Part shown: in pieces, positions 32,818 to 42,039 of the stretch
How positions within the stretch are numbered: the first letter of the stretch is position 1
Layout of the letters: each line of letters starts with the position of its first letter
NCBI GenBank assembly: GCA_022796195.1
Contig: JAAWIE010000006.1
Coordinates: forward strand, 1-57,027
Reading direction: 5' to 3'
DNA from: Lawsonibacter sp.
GTDB lineage: Bacteria > Bacillota > Clostridia > Oscillospirales > Oscillospiraceae
DNA: 57,027 nucleotides
The notes under the pieces: model-generated
Told to the model about the DNA's origin: nothing
Database searches by the model: none
What the model saw: only the letters and a program-made list of their open reading frames with translations
Position numbers and translations under genes: made by a program

Positions 32818-33660
32818 GTGACTTTGATACGATATCAGTTCAGCTGTTCCGGTACACCGGAACAGCCGGGGTCCGCAGTACCCCGGCTCAGCTACATCGC
32901 CACAGACCGTTTCTCTACGGATTGGAGTTCAGAACTGCATACCCACGGCTGTGCGGAGCTGTTTTTCATTCTGGACGGCCATGGATACTTCCGGACCCTG
33001 TATGAGGAATTCCCCATTTCGGTACAGGATCTGCTGATTGTAAACGCCAACGTGCCCCACACAGAGGTAAGCTCCATGAAAAGTCCCCTTCGATACATTG
33101 TCTTGGGCGTTGAGGGGCTGAAGGCCGCCGCCTCTGACGAGGGCCACGCCATGTTCCACATCTACGACGGCTGGACCGAGTTGAACAACTGTCTGGAGCT
33201 GATGCTTCAGGAGTCCTCCAGAACCCTCCCCGGGCACGAGGAGATCTGCGGACATCTTTTAAAGGTGGTGCTCATTCGTCTGGAACGTCAGCAGGACTTG
33301 TCTTTCTCCGGTGAAATTACGGGGCCCAGGGCCAGTAAGGAGTGCGCATTTATCCGCCGCTACATAGACAACCATTTTAAAGAGGACCTGACTCTGGATC
33401 ATCTGGCCCGGCTGGCCCATTTGAATAAATACTATCTGTCCCACTCCTTCCGCCGGGAATTCGGCACGTCTCCGATTAACTACCTCATCTCCCGGCGGGT
33501 GGATGAGAGCCGCTTTCTCCTGCGAAAAACCGACCACTCCCTCTCCCTGATCGCTGAGATTCTGGGCTTCTCCTCCTTGAGCTATTTCTCCCAGTGTTTC
33601 CGGCGGGTGGAAGGCATCAGCCCTACCGAATACCGCAAACAGAACCGAAAAAAGGCATAG
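32818..33660 (+). CDS. AraC family transcriptional regulator
   Basis: A 280-residue regulator: N-terminal cupin-like sugar-sensing domain (HTHGCAELFFILDGHGYF) and a C-terminal AraC double helix-turn-helix (LTLDHLARLAHLNKYYLSHS and SLIAEILGFSSLSYFSQCFR, then GISPTEYR). It is divergent from the glycan operon and is its likely activator. The start is uncertain: GTG at 32818 gives the family-typical length but has only a weak ribosome site, and the open frame extends upstream to a TTG at 32734. Confidence 0.88.
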   Translation: MTLIRYQFSCSGTPEQPGSAVPRLSYIATDRFSTDWSSELHTHGCAELFFILDGHGYFRTLYEEFPISVQDLLIVNANVPHTEVSSMKSPLRYIVLGVEGLKAAASDEGHAMFHIYDGWTELNNCLELMLQESSRTLPGHEEICGHLLKVVLIRLERQQDLSFSGEITGPRASKECAFIRRYIDNHFKEDLTLDHLARLAHLNKYYLSHSFRREFGTSPINYLISRRVDESRFLLRKTDHSLSLIAEILGFSSLSYFSQCFRRVEGISPTEYRKQNRKKA

Positions 33661-33858
33661 CGGCGGGAACTGTGCCCGCGAACCACCGAATGGCAGTCCC
33701 TGCGGGCACTGCCTTGGATTCCGGCGGCCTGGAACCCGGTGTGTTCGGGCCGGCTTATGGTGCACCCGCGCTCCTTATTCCGGAGGGCGGGGTTTTCTAT
33801 GCCCTTTTCCGCCCGCAGCAGTTTTTTTCCCTGCCCTATTCTATTTTCGCTCAAAATT

Positions 33859-33867
33859 TGCTATAAT
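33859..33867 (+). promoter_or_regulatory. Extended -10 promoter of the murB cluster
   Basis: TG-C-TATAAT at 33859-33867, about 35 bases before murB; the -35 (TTCTAT, 33839-33844) is weak. Confidence 0.6.
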
Positions 33868-33901
33868 CATTTGCAGTACATCAATTTGTCTGGGAGGGCC
33901 T

Positions 33902-34804
33902 ATGGAACAACTGGAAAAACGGTTAAAGGAACGCTGTCCGGCACTGGAGCTGCGGGCCAAAGAGCCTATGGCGAAGCATACCACCTTCCGCATCGGGGGA
34001 CCGGCGGCGCTGATGGCGCTGCCCAGAACCGGCGCAGAAGCAAAAACAGCGGTACAGACTGCCCGCGAGCTGGGGATCGTCCCCTTTTTTCTGGGCAACG
34101 GGAGTAACCTGCTGGCGGCTGACGAGGGATACCCCGGCTTTGTCGTCAAGCTGACAGGGGACTTTGAGGAGATCCGGGAAGTGAACTGGAGCCTGGAGAC
34201 CGGAAGCGCAGTTCTTCTGCCCCGGCTGGCAAACGCCCTCTTGGGCAGGGGCCTCACTGGACTGGAATTTGCCAGCGGCATTCCCGGCAGTATAGGCGGC
34301 GCGGTGACCATGAACGCCGGGGCCTACGGCGGGGAACTTGCGCAAGTGCTGGAGTCGGTCACCTTTCTGGATGAAGCGGGCAAGGTTTCCACCCTTCCCG
34401 CTTCCGCCTGCGGCTTTGGCTACCGAACGAGTATCTTTTCCCATCGAACGTGCCTGATCTTGAAGGCACGGTTCCGCCTGGAACAGGGGAAACCGGCAGA
34501 AATCAAGGCCCGCATGGAAGAGCTTTCTACAAAGCGCAGAGAAAAACAGCCCATTGACCTGCCCAGCGCCGGGTCTATGTTTAAGCGGCCTCCGGGACAC
34601 TTCGCCGCCGCCCTGATCGACCAGTGCGGCTTGAAGGGCCTCACAGTGGGCGGGGCTCAAGTCTCGGAGAAGCACGCTGGTTTTGTGGTCAACCGGGGCG
34701 GAGCCACCTGCGCCGACGTGCTGGAACTGGTAAATCAAGTGAAGACACAAGTTCTCCGGCAGACGGGCGTGGCGCTGGAGATGGAGGTCAAGGTATTGCG
34801 CTAA
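33902..34804 (+). CDS. murB: UDP-N-acetylenolpyruvoylglucosamine reductase
   Basis: MurB reduces UDP-GlcNAc-enolpyruvate to UDP-MurNAc with NADPH and FAD in peptidoglycan precursor synthesis. The 300-residue protein has the FAD-binding segments FRIGGPAALMALP, FLGNGSNLLAADEG, GLEFASGIPGSIGGAVTMNAG, and the catalytic-site GSMFKRP and HAGFVVNRGGAT motifs of the short (type IIb-like) MurB. GGGAGG lies 5 bases before the ATG. It leads the conserved murB-rapZ-yvcK-whiA row. Confidence 0.95.
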   Translation: MEQLEKRLKERCPALELRAKEPMAKHTTFRIGGPAALMALPRTGAEAKTAVQTARELGIVPFFLGNGSNLLAADEGYPGFVVKLTGDFEEIREVNWSLETGSAVLLPRLANALLGRGLTGLEFASGIPGSIGGAVTMNAGAYGGELAQVLESVTFLDEAGKVSTLPASACGFGYRTSIFSHRTCLILKARFRLEQGKPAEIKARMEELSTKRREKQPIDLPSAGSMFKRPPGHFAAALIDQCGLKGLTVGGAQVSEKHAGFVVNRGGATCADVLELVNQVKTQVLRQTGVALEMEVKVLR

Positions 34805-34847
34805 AACGGGTGTGACCCAGAAATGCACTGCAAGAGAGAGTGATATC

Positions 34848-35711
34848 ATGGAATTTGTTATTATTTCCGGCCTGTCCGGGGCAGGAAAGAGCAAAGCAGC
34901 CTCCTTTATGGAGGACATGGACTACTTCTGTGTAGATAATCTGCCCGCGCCTCTGATTCCCAAGTTTGCCGAACTGGGTATGGCAGGCTCTGGGGCGTAT
35001 GACCGGGTAGCTCTGGTCACCGACGTCCGGGCGGGTACCAACTTCGACGGGCTCTTTCACGCTCTGAACGCCTTGGAGGCTATGAAGTGCGCCTACCGTA
35101 TCCTGTTTATGGACGCCGCCGGAGCGACTATCATCCAGCGGTATAAGGAGACCCGCCGCGCCCATCCTTTGGCAGAGGCGGCGGACAGCCTGGAAGAAGC
35201 CATTGCCCTGGAGCGGCAGATGCTGGCCCCTCTGCGGGAGCGGGCGGACAAGGTCGTGGATACCACCAATCTGTCCACCGCGAAGCTGAAAGGGGTATTA
35301 CGGCAAATGTTCGGCCGTGAGGGCACCTCCGAGGGGCGGATGGAGGTGCGGGTCACCTCCTTTGGCTTCAAACATGGGGTGCCCATGGAAGCCGACTTGA
35401 TTTTCGACGCCCGCTTCCTGCCCAACCCCTTTTACCTCACCGAACTGCGCGCCCTTACTGGGCTGGACCGTCAAGTGCGGGATTATGTGTTCCAGAGCGG
35501 TCAAGCAGAGGAATTTTTAAAGCGGCTGTGGGACCTGGTGGGCTGGCTCCTGCCCCGATACGAAGAGGAGGGAAAAACCTCTTTGGTAATTTCCGTCGGA
35601 TGTACCGGGGGGCACCACCGCTCTGTAGCGATTGCCCACGCACTGGGCGAGACCATCAAGGCGCAGGGCTGGCCGGTGTCCGAAAGCCACCGGGATTTGG
35701 GTCGGAATTGA
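34848..35711 (+). CDS. rapZ: RapZ/YvcJ family nucleotide-binding protein
   Basis: A 287-residue P-loop protein with Walker A GLSGAGKSKAA at residues 8-18 and the C-terminal signature GCTGGHHRSVAIAHAL. In E. coli RapZ is an RNase E adaptor controlling GlmS; in Firmicutes (YvcJ) it hydrolyses GTP and affects cell-wall metabolism and competence. ATG at 34848 was chosen: it begins the canonical MEFVIISGLSG start with a purine-rich ribosome site upstream; the frame extends to 34812 without one. Part of the murB cluster, 43 bases after murB. Confidence 0.95.
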   Translation: MEFVIISGLSGAGKSKAASFMEDMDYFCVDNLPAPLIPKFAELGMAGSGAYDRVALVTDVRAGTNFDGLFHALNALEAMKCAYRILFMDAAGATIIQRYKETRRAHPLAEAADSLEEAIALERQMLAPLRERADKVVDTTNLSTAKLKGVLRQMFGREGTSEGRMEVRVTSFGFKHGVPMEADLIFDARFLPNPFYLTELRALTGLDRQVRDYVFQSGQAEEFLKRLWDLVGWLLPRYEEEGKTSLVISVGCTGGHHRSVAIAHALGETIKAQGWPVSESHRDLGRN

Positions 35712-35742
35712 CAAGGGGCGCGGCAGTTTAGGAGGAAACAAA

Positions 35743-36780
35743 ATGTCTGACACATACGCCCTCCAGCAGTGGGAGCGGGGCCCCAGAATTGTCGCCATTG
35801 GCGGCGGAACCGGGCTGTCTACCATGCTCCGGGGGTTGAAAAAATATACCCGAAATCTTACCGCCATTGTTACGGTGGCGGACGACGGCGGCGGCTCTGG
35901 CAGGCTGCGCCAAGACCTGGGGATGCCTCCTCCAGGGGACATCCGCCACTGTATGGAGGCTCTGGCCAACACCGAACCAGTGATGGAAAAGCTGCTGACC
36001 TATCGCTTTACCGACGGTTCCCTGTCGGGGCAGTCCTTTGGCAACCTGCTTTTGGCCGCGCTTCATGGGGTGACAGGTTCCTTTGAAGAGGCCGTTACCC
36101 AGATGAGCCATGTACTGGCAATTACAGGCCAAGTAATTCCAGTAACCAGCGCCGACGTACAGCTGGAGGCGGTCTTTGAGAACGGGGCCCGGGTGGTAGG
36201 CGAGTCCCAGATTGCCGCGGTCAAAAAGGAACAGGACTGCCGTATCCACCATGTCTCCCTGATCCCCGACCACCCCAAGGCCACCCCCGCCGCCTTGGAG
36301 GCCATCAGCGAGGCCGACCTGATTTTACTGGGGCCAGGGAGTCTGTATACCAGCATTATCCCCAATCTGCTGGTGGAGGGGGTAGCCAAAGCGGTCGCCC
36401 AGTCAGAGGCCCCGAAAATTTACATCTGCAACATCATGACCCAGGACGGCGAGACGGAGGGCTACACCGCTGCCGACCATCTGGAAGCCCTGCTGGTCCA
36501 CGGTGCGCCCGGCCTGCTGGACCTGTGCCTGGCCAACTCCGCGCCGGTGGATCCCGTCCTGCTCGCAAAGTATCAGGAAGAGGACGCCGTCCCCCTAACC
36601 GTAGACCGGGAGCGGATCGCACGGCTGGGTCTGGAACTGGTGGAGCACCCGGTAGCCTCAGAGCGCGGCTGTTTTGCCCGCCATGACCCGGAAAAACTGG
36701 CCGGGGCCGTCTTGGAGATCTACCGCCGCAGGGCGGTGCGTATTTTCCACGGTACACGGCGGTACGTTTTGGAGGAGTGA
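35743..36780 (+). CDS. yvcK: YvcK/CofD-like gluconeogenesis factor
   Basis: A 345-residue Rossmann-like protein that binds UDP-sugars and adjusts carbon flow to cell-wall synthesis. The N-terminal IGGGTGLSTMLRGLKKYT, VTVADDGGGSGRLRQDLG and LLGPGSLYTSIIPNLL motifs are diagnostic. AGGAGG is 7 bases before the ATG at 35743. It is between rapZ and whiA, as in most Firmicutes and Actinobacteria. Confidence 0.95.
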   Translation: MSDTYALQQWERGPRIVAIGGGTGLSTMLRGLKKYTRNLTAIVTVADDGGGSGRLRQDLGMPPPGDIRHCMEALANTEPVMEKLLTYRFTDGSLSGQSFGNLLLAALHGVTGSFEEAVTQMSHVLAITGQVIPVTSADVQLEAVFENGARVVGESQIAAVKKEQDCRIHHVSLIPDHPKATPAALEAISEADLILLGPGSLYTSIIPNLLVEGVAKAVAQSEAPKIYICNIMTQDGETEGYTAADHLEALLVHGAPGLLDLCLANSAPVDPVLLAKYQEEDAVPLTVDRERIARLGLELVEHPVASERGCFARHDPEKLAGAVLEIYRRRAVRIFHGTRRYVLEE

Positions 36781-36782
36781 CT

Positions 36783-37673
36783 ATGTCCTTTGCGGTGGAA
36801 GTAAAAACAGAGCTGTGCCGCGTCCCGCTGAGCCGCAAGTGCTGCATCCAGGCGGAGGCGTACGGCGTACTGCTCTATTGCAATACCTTCAACGCGGGAG
36901 AGGTGCGAATTGTCACCGAAAACGAAGCGTTTGCCCAGCGTCTGCCCGCGCTGTTCAAAAAGGCGTTCCGGCTTACCTTCGACCGCCTGCCAGAGGGCGG
37001 CGGCAAGCAGATTTTCGCCATCACCGCCCCAGAAAAGCTGATTGTCGTGAATCAGACCTTTGGTTCAGACCTTCGGGCGCTGGCCCTCCACCTGAATTTC
37101 GCCGTGGTAGAGGAGACCTGCTGCCGCGCCGCCTTCCTCCGCGGGGCCTTTCTGGCCGGCGGGGCGGTCACCGACCCCCGAAAGGGCTATCATCTGGAGC
37201 TGGCGACTTCCCACCACAGTGTCAGCCGGGAGGTTCTGGCCCTGATGCGGGAACTGGACCAGGAGGCCCGAGCGGCCCAGCGCAAGGGAAATGCGGTGAT
37301 CTATTTTAAGCAAAGTGAAAAAATCGAAGATTTTCTCACCTGCATCGGGGCTCCCATTGCCTCAATGCAGGTGATGAACGCCAAATTGGAGCGGGACCTG
37401 CGCGGCAAGGTAAACCGCCGGGTGAACTGCGACGCCGCCAACCTGGACAAGGCTGTGGAGGCCGCCATGGTCCAGGTGGAGGCCATCCGCAGACTGGATG
37501 TGGTCGGGACGCTCATCACCCTGCCGGACAAACTGCGGGAAGCTGCCGCCCTCCGTCTGGCCCACCCGGAAGACACCCTGGCCCAGCTGGCCGAGCGATG
37601 CGACCCGCCCATTACCAAATCCGCACTCAACCACCGGCTGCGCAAGCTGATCGAGCTGGGAAAAAAACCTTGA
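36783..37673 (+). CDS. whiA: DNA-binding protein WhiA
   Basis: A 296-residue protein combining a LAGLIDADG-like homing-endonuclease-fold N-terminal half (AAFLRGAFLAGGAV region) with a C-terminal helix-turn-helix (TLAQLAERCDPPITKSALNHRLRKL). WhiA influences division and chromosome segregation in Firmicutes and sporulation in Streptomyces. The ATG is 2 bases after the yvcK stop, with GGAGG in the end of yvcK, so translation is coupled. Confidence 0.95.
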   Translation: MSFAVEVKTELCRVPLSRKCCIQAEAYGVLLYCNTFNAGEVRIVTENEAFAQRLPALFKKAFRLTFDRLPEGGGKQIFAITAPEKLIVVNQTFGSDLRALALHLNFAVVEETCCRAAFLRGAFLAGGAVTDPRKGYHLELATSHHSVSREVLALMRELDQEARAAQRKGNAVIYFKQSEKIEDFLTCIGAPIASMQVMNAKLERDLRGKVNRRVNCDAANLDKAVEAAMVQVEAIRRLDVVGTLITLPDKLREAAALRLAHPEDTLAQLAERCDPPITKSALNHRLRKLIELGKKP

Positions 37674-37841
37674 CGCACGTCACACAGGAGAACCGCGCCG
37701 CCTGCTCAGGTGCGCAAAAAGCTCCTTTCCCAAGGCGGCCTTCTGTCCCTGCGGGAATGATTGGCCTTTTGTCCGCTTGAGCGCCCGGTGGGGCAGAGAA
37801 TACAAAAATACAGCCGGAATCAACGTTAGGAGGAATCTGCC

Positions 37842-40800
37842 ATGTCCTTTGTCCACTTACACCTACATACCGAGTTTTCCCTTCTGGACGGCGCCTGCCG
37901 CATTAAAAAGCTGGTGGAACGGGTGAAGGACCTGGGCCAAGAGGCGGTAGCCATCACAGACCACGGCTGTATGTACGGGGTGATCGACTTCTACCGGGCC
38001 TGCAAAGGCGCGGGGGTAAAACCCATCATCGGCTGTGAAGTCTACGTAGCCCCACGAGGGCGCACTCGGTTCCAGAAGGTCCATGAGTTCGACGCGGAGT
38101 CGCGGCATCTGGTCCTCCTGTGCCGGAACGAGGAGGGCTACCGGAATCTGTCCTACATGGTGTCCAAAGCCTATCTGGAGGGCTTTTATGTCAAGCCCCG
38201 CATCGACTTGGACCTTTTGCGGGAACACGCCGGAGGCCTGATAGCCTGTTCTGCCTGTCTGGGCGGCGAAATTCCCCAGCTGCTGCTGGCGGGGAACTAC
38301 GAACAGGCCCGGGAGGCGGCCCTGGAGATGCGTGGACTCTTCGGAACAGACGGCTACTATCTGGAACTTCAGGACCACGGCATCGCCGCCCAAAAGAAGG
38401 TAAATGAGGCGCTGGTCCGTCTCAGCCGTGAGACGGGTATCCCCCTCATCGCCACCAACGACGCCCACTATCTGCGCCGGGAGGACGCGGATATGCAGGA
38501 CATCTTGATGTGCATTCAGACAGGAAAAACCCAGGACGACCCCAACCGGATGCGCTTTGAAACCAAGGAGTTTTTTGTCAAGTCCGAAGAAGAGATGGCC
38601 GCACTCTTTCCGGAATGTCCGCAGGCCATCGAAAATACCGCAAAAATCGCCGAACTGTGCCAGGTGGAATTTGAGTTCGGAAGGTATCACCTGCCTCTTT
38701 TCCAGCTCCCCCAGGGCTGGACAGACGGGGAGGCATATTTCCGCCAGCTGTGTCTGGACGGCTTTTCCCAGCGTTACCCGAACCAGCCGCCGGAGTATTT
38801 GAAACAGCTCCACTACGAGATGGACATGATCCGCAAGATGGGCTTTGTGGACTACTTTCTCATCGTCTCCGACTTTATCGGCTACGCGAAGGGCGCAGGG
38901 ATCCCGGTGGGACCGGGACGCGGCTCAGCGGCGGGGTCCATGGTAGCCTACTGCCTGAACATTACCAATGTAGACCCCATGGAATACGGTTTGTATTTTG
39001 AACGCTTCCTCAACCCGGAGCGGGTATCCATGCCCGATATCGACATCGACTTTTGCCCCCGCCGAAGACAGGAGGTTATCGACTACGTCAAGCACAAATA
39101 CGGAGAGGACCACGTAGCCCAGATTGTTACCTTCGGCACCATGGCCGCACGGGGCTCCGTCCGGGACGTGGGCCGGGTGCTGGGCGTGCCCTACGGCGAA
39201 GTAGACGCCCTAGCCAAACTGATCCCCAGCGGGCCGGGAGCTCTGCACATTACGCTGGAAGACGCGTTGAAGCTGTCCAAACAGCTCAAGGACGCCTACG
39301 ACGAAAACCCCGCGACCAAAAAGCTCATCGACACCGCCATGGCCATTGAGGGAATGCCCCGGAATACCTCTACTCACGCCGCCGGAGTAGTGATTACCCG
39401 CCGGCCGGTGGTGGACTATGTTCCCCTTGCCGCCAACGACGGCCAGCCCGTTACGCAATATGTGATGACCACTTTGGAAGAGCTGGGCCTGCTGAAAATG
39501 GACTTTCTAGGTCTGCGCAACCTGACGGTGCTGGACGACGCGGCCAAAATGGTCCGAAACCAGGTTCCCGGCTTCACCCTGGATTCCATCCCGGAAAACG
39601 ACCCGGCCACTATGGGTATGTTGTCCGAAGGCAAAACCTCTGGGGTGTTCCAGCTGGAATCCGCCGGCATGACCGGTGTGTGCGTGGGCCTGAAACCCAA
39701 AAGCATTGAGGATATCTGCGCCGTAATCGCCCTGTACCGTCCAGGCCCCATGGACTCCATTCCCCGCTTTCTGGCCTGCGCCCAGGACCCGGCCAAGGTC
39801 ACCTATAAAGACCCCTCTCTGGTCCCCATTCTTTCGGGCACTTACGGCTGTATCGTCTATCAGGAACAGGTCATCCGAATTTTCCAGGACTTAGCGGGCT
39901 ACTCCCTGGGACAGGCGGACATGGTACGCCGGGCCATGAGTAAGAAGAAGGTCAAGGAGATCGAGAAGGAGCGGGAGTCCTTCCTCCATGGCGACCCGAA
40001 GCGGGGAATTGCAGGGTGTGTGGCAAACGGCGTGCCCGAGGCGGCGGCAAAAGCGATTTATGATGAGATGTACGACTTTGCCGAGTACGCCTTCAACAAG
40101 TCCCACTCTTTGGTATACGCCATTGTGTGCTACCAGACTGCATGGTTCAAATGCCACCATCCCAAGGAGTATATGGCCGCCCTGCTTACCTCCGTGCTGG
40201 ACTCCACCGAGAAGGTGGCCGAGTATATCTCTGAGTGCCGGGAGATGGGAATTCAGCTCCTCCCCCCCGACGTCAACCAGTCTGGGGCCGACTTTACGGT
40301 GGTAGAAGTGGGAATTCGCTTTGGTCTTGTGGCTCTGAAGGGGGTTGGACGGGCCTTTATCGCCAATTTGCTGGCGGAGCGGGAGAAACACGGTCTCTTT
40401 GCCGACTTCATGGACTTCTGCGACCGCCTCTTCGACCAGGATATGAACCGGAGGGTGATTGAGAGCCTGATTAAAAGCGGAGCCTTTGACACTATGGGCT
40501 ACCGCCGCTCCCAGCTGATGAAGGTCTACGGCCAGGTGCTGGACGGCATTGCCGCCGCCCGAAAGCGGAACGTGGAGGGCCAGCTGGACCTGTTTGGCCT
40601 GGGTGGAGATGAACAGATCCCCCTGCCCACACTGGTACTCCCTGACCTGCCCGAATACACCCCCCAAGAGCTGATGAACATGGAGAAGGAGACGACCGGG
40701 CTCTATCTGTCCGGCCACCCTATGGACCAATACCGTGAACTTGCCAAGCAGTACGGTGCAGTAACCATCGGCTCCATCCTGAACGACTTCCATCGGGAGG

Positions 40801-41303
40801 ACGGCCCCAGGGAGTACCGGGACGACCAGCGGGTATCTATCGCCGGGGTAGTTGCCACCTACCGCACCCGCACCACCCGAAACAATACCCTGATGGCCTA
40901 TGTGATGCTGGAGGACGACACCGCGGCCCTGGAGCTGCTGTGTTTTTCCCGCACCCTCAACGAAAGCGGCAGCTTTATCCGGGAAAACAGCGCCATACTG
41001 GCTACCGGCAAGATTTCCATCCGTGACGAGAAGGAACCGCAGCTGATGGTAGACTCCATCCGCCCGCTGAGCGACCTCCAGGCCACTGAGGAGGGGGAAA
41101 CCTTATACCTCCGTCTGCCCAGCCGGGAGGACTCCCGCCTGCGCAAGGTGCGGCTTGCCCTGTCCTTCTTCCCGGGGCAGAATCCGGTGGTCATCTACTT
41201 TGAGGACTGTAAAAAACGGGTCGGCTCCCGGTGCGAGATTCACTCTTCTCTTTTAAAGGAGCTGTCTGAGCAGCTGGGCGAGAAAAACGTGGTGGTAAAG
41301 TGA
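37842..41303 (+). CDS. dnaE: DNA polymerase III alpha subunit DnaE
   Basis: A 1153-residue C-family polymerase. The N-terminal PHP domain begins at residue 4 (HLHTEFSLLDGACR), the catalytic palm carries PDIDIDF near residue 400, then the fingers, a helix-hairpin-helix and an OB fold (RVSIAGVVATYRTRTT). There is no exonuclease domain. In low-GC Gram-positives DnaE extends primers before handover to PolC, which is encoded 10 kb downstream. AGGAGG lies 7 bases before the ATG. The stop TGA shares a base with the ATG of the first MgtC-like gene. Confidence 0.96.
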   Translation: MSFVHLHLHTEFSLLDGACRIKKLVERVKDLGQEAVAITDHGCMYGVIDFYRACKGAGVKPIIGCEVYVAPRGRTRFQKVHEFDAESRHLVLLCRNEEGYRNLSYMVSKAYLEGFYVKPRIDLDLLREHAGGLIACSACLGGEIPQLLLAGNYEQAREAALEMRGLFGTDGYYLELQDHGIAAQKKVNEALVRLSRETGIPLIATNDAHYLRREDADMQDILMCIQTGKTQDDPNRMRFETKEFFVKSEEEMAALFPECPQAIENTAKIAELCQVEFEFGRYHLPLFQLPQGWTDGEAYFRQLCLDGFSQRYPNQPPEYLKQLHYEMDMIRKMGFVDYFLIVSDFIGYAKGAGIPVGPGRGSAAGSMVAYCLNITNVDPMEYGLYFERFLNPERVSMPDIDIDFCPRRRQEVIDYVKHKYGEDHVAQIVTFGTMAARGSVRDVGRVLGVPYGEVDALAKLIPSGPGALHITLEDALKLSKQLKDAYDENPATKKLIDTAMAIEGMPRNTSTHAAGVVITRRPVVDYVPLAANDGQPVTQYVMTTLEELGLLKMDFLGLRNLTVLDDAAKMVRNQVPGFTLDSIPENDPATMGMLSEGKTSGVFQLESAGMTGVCVGLKPKSIEDICAVIALYRPGPMDSIPRFLACAQDPAKVTYKDPSLVPILSGTYGCIVYQEQVIRIFQDLAGYSLGQADMVRRAMSKKKVKEIEKERESFLHGDPKRGIAGCVANGVPEAAAKAIYDEMYDFAEYAFNKSHSLVYAIVCYQTAWFKCHHPKEYMAALLTSVLDSTEKVAEYISECREMGIQLLPPDVNQSGADFTVVEVGIRFGLVALKGVGRAFIANLLAEREKHGLFADFMDFCDRLFDQDMNRRVIESLIKSGAFDTMGYRRSQLMKVYGQVLDGIAAARKRNVEGQLDLFGLGGDEQIPLPTLVLPDLPEYTPQELMNMEKETTGLYLSGHPMDQYRELAKQYGAVTIGSILNDFHREDGPREYRDDQRVSIAGVVATYRTRTTRNNTLMAYVMLEDDTAALELLCFSRTLNESGSFIRENSAILATGKISIRDEKEPQLMVDSIRPLSDLQATEEGETLYLRLPSREDSRLRKVRLALSFFPGQNPVVIYFEDCKKRVGSRCEIHSSLLKELSEQLGEKNVVVK

Positions 41304-42028
41304 TGGAGCTGTTGAGCTATCTGCGGGAATTTAATACGCCCTCCGTCCTTCTGCGGCTGACTATGGCGGTGCTGTGCGGCGGAATGATCGGCGTCAACCG
41401 GGAACATAAACGCCGGCCCGCAGGTTTTCGCACCTACATGCTGGTCTGTCTGGGGGCCGCACTGACCATGATTCTGGGACAGTATCAGCATATGATGTTT
41501 GGGACCGTATGGAAAAGCGAACAGCTGATGGTGGGCATGACCACCGACGTAACCCGGTTTGGGGCGCAGGTGATCAACGGCATCGGTTTTTTGGGAACGG
41601 GCACCATCCTTATCACGGAACAGCGTGAGGTTAAGGGGCTGACGACTGCGGCGGGACTTTGGGCCTGCGCCTGTATGGGTCTTGCCATCGGCGCAGGGTT
41701 TTACGAGGGCATGCTGCTGGGCTTTGGGGCTATTTTCCTGAGCATCAAGGTACTGCCCTATATCGAGGGGTTCCTGATGGCCCGCTCCCGGAACATGAAC
41801 CTGTATGTGGAGTTTACCGCCATGGAGCGGATGCAGGACTTTATCCGTCTGCTGAAGGACCAGGGCATCCAAATCTACGACGTGGAGATCGACCGCCGCG
41901 GAAACGTCCGCAAGCAAAACGGACCGAGCGTGGTCTTTTATCTCCATCTGCCCAAATACCAGTCCCACACCCGACTGCTGGCCGACCTGTCCTACAGTCC
42001 CGACGTGCGGACGATTGATGAAATTTAG
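41303..42028 (+). CDS. MgtC/SapB family membrane protein, first of two
   Basis: A 241-residue protein with four to five N-terminal helices and the MgtC signature (MIGVNREHKRRPAGFRTYM; GIGFLGTGTILI; GLTTAAGLWACACMGLAIG), then a cytoplasmic ACT-like domain of about 90 residues. MgtC proteins act in low-Mg2+ adaptation in pathogens; the role in commensals is not established. The ATG overlaps the dnaE stop by one base, so it probably depends on the dnaE transcript. A paralogue follows 11 bases after. Confidence 0.88.
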   Translation: MELLSYLREFNTPSVLLRLTMAVLCGGMIGVNREHKRRPAGFRTYMLVCLGAALTMILGQYQHMMFGTVWKSEQLMVGMTTDVTRFGAQVINGIGFLGTGTILITEQREVKGLTTAAGLWACACMGLAIGAGFYEGMLLGFGAIFLSIKVLPYIEGFLMARSRNMNLYVEFTAMERMQDFIRLLKDQGIQIYDVEIDRRGNVRKQNGPSVVFYLHLPKYQSHTRLLADLSYSPDVRTIDEI

Positions 42029-42039
42029 AAGGTGACGCC

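Noticed and set aside
33661-33800. A terminator after the AraC gene
   Set aside because: Several GC inverted repeats (e.g. GGCAGT/ACTGCC near 33692-33713) but none with a T tract.
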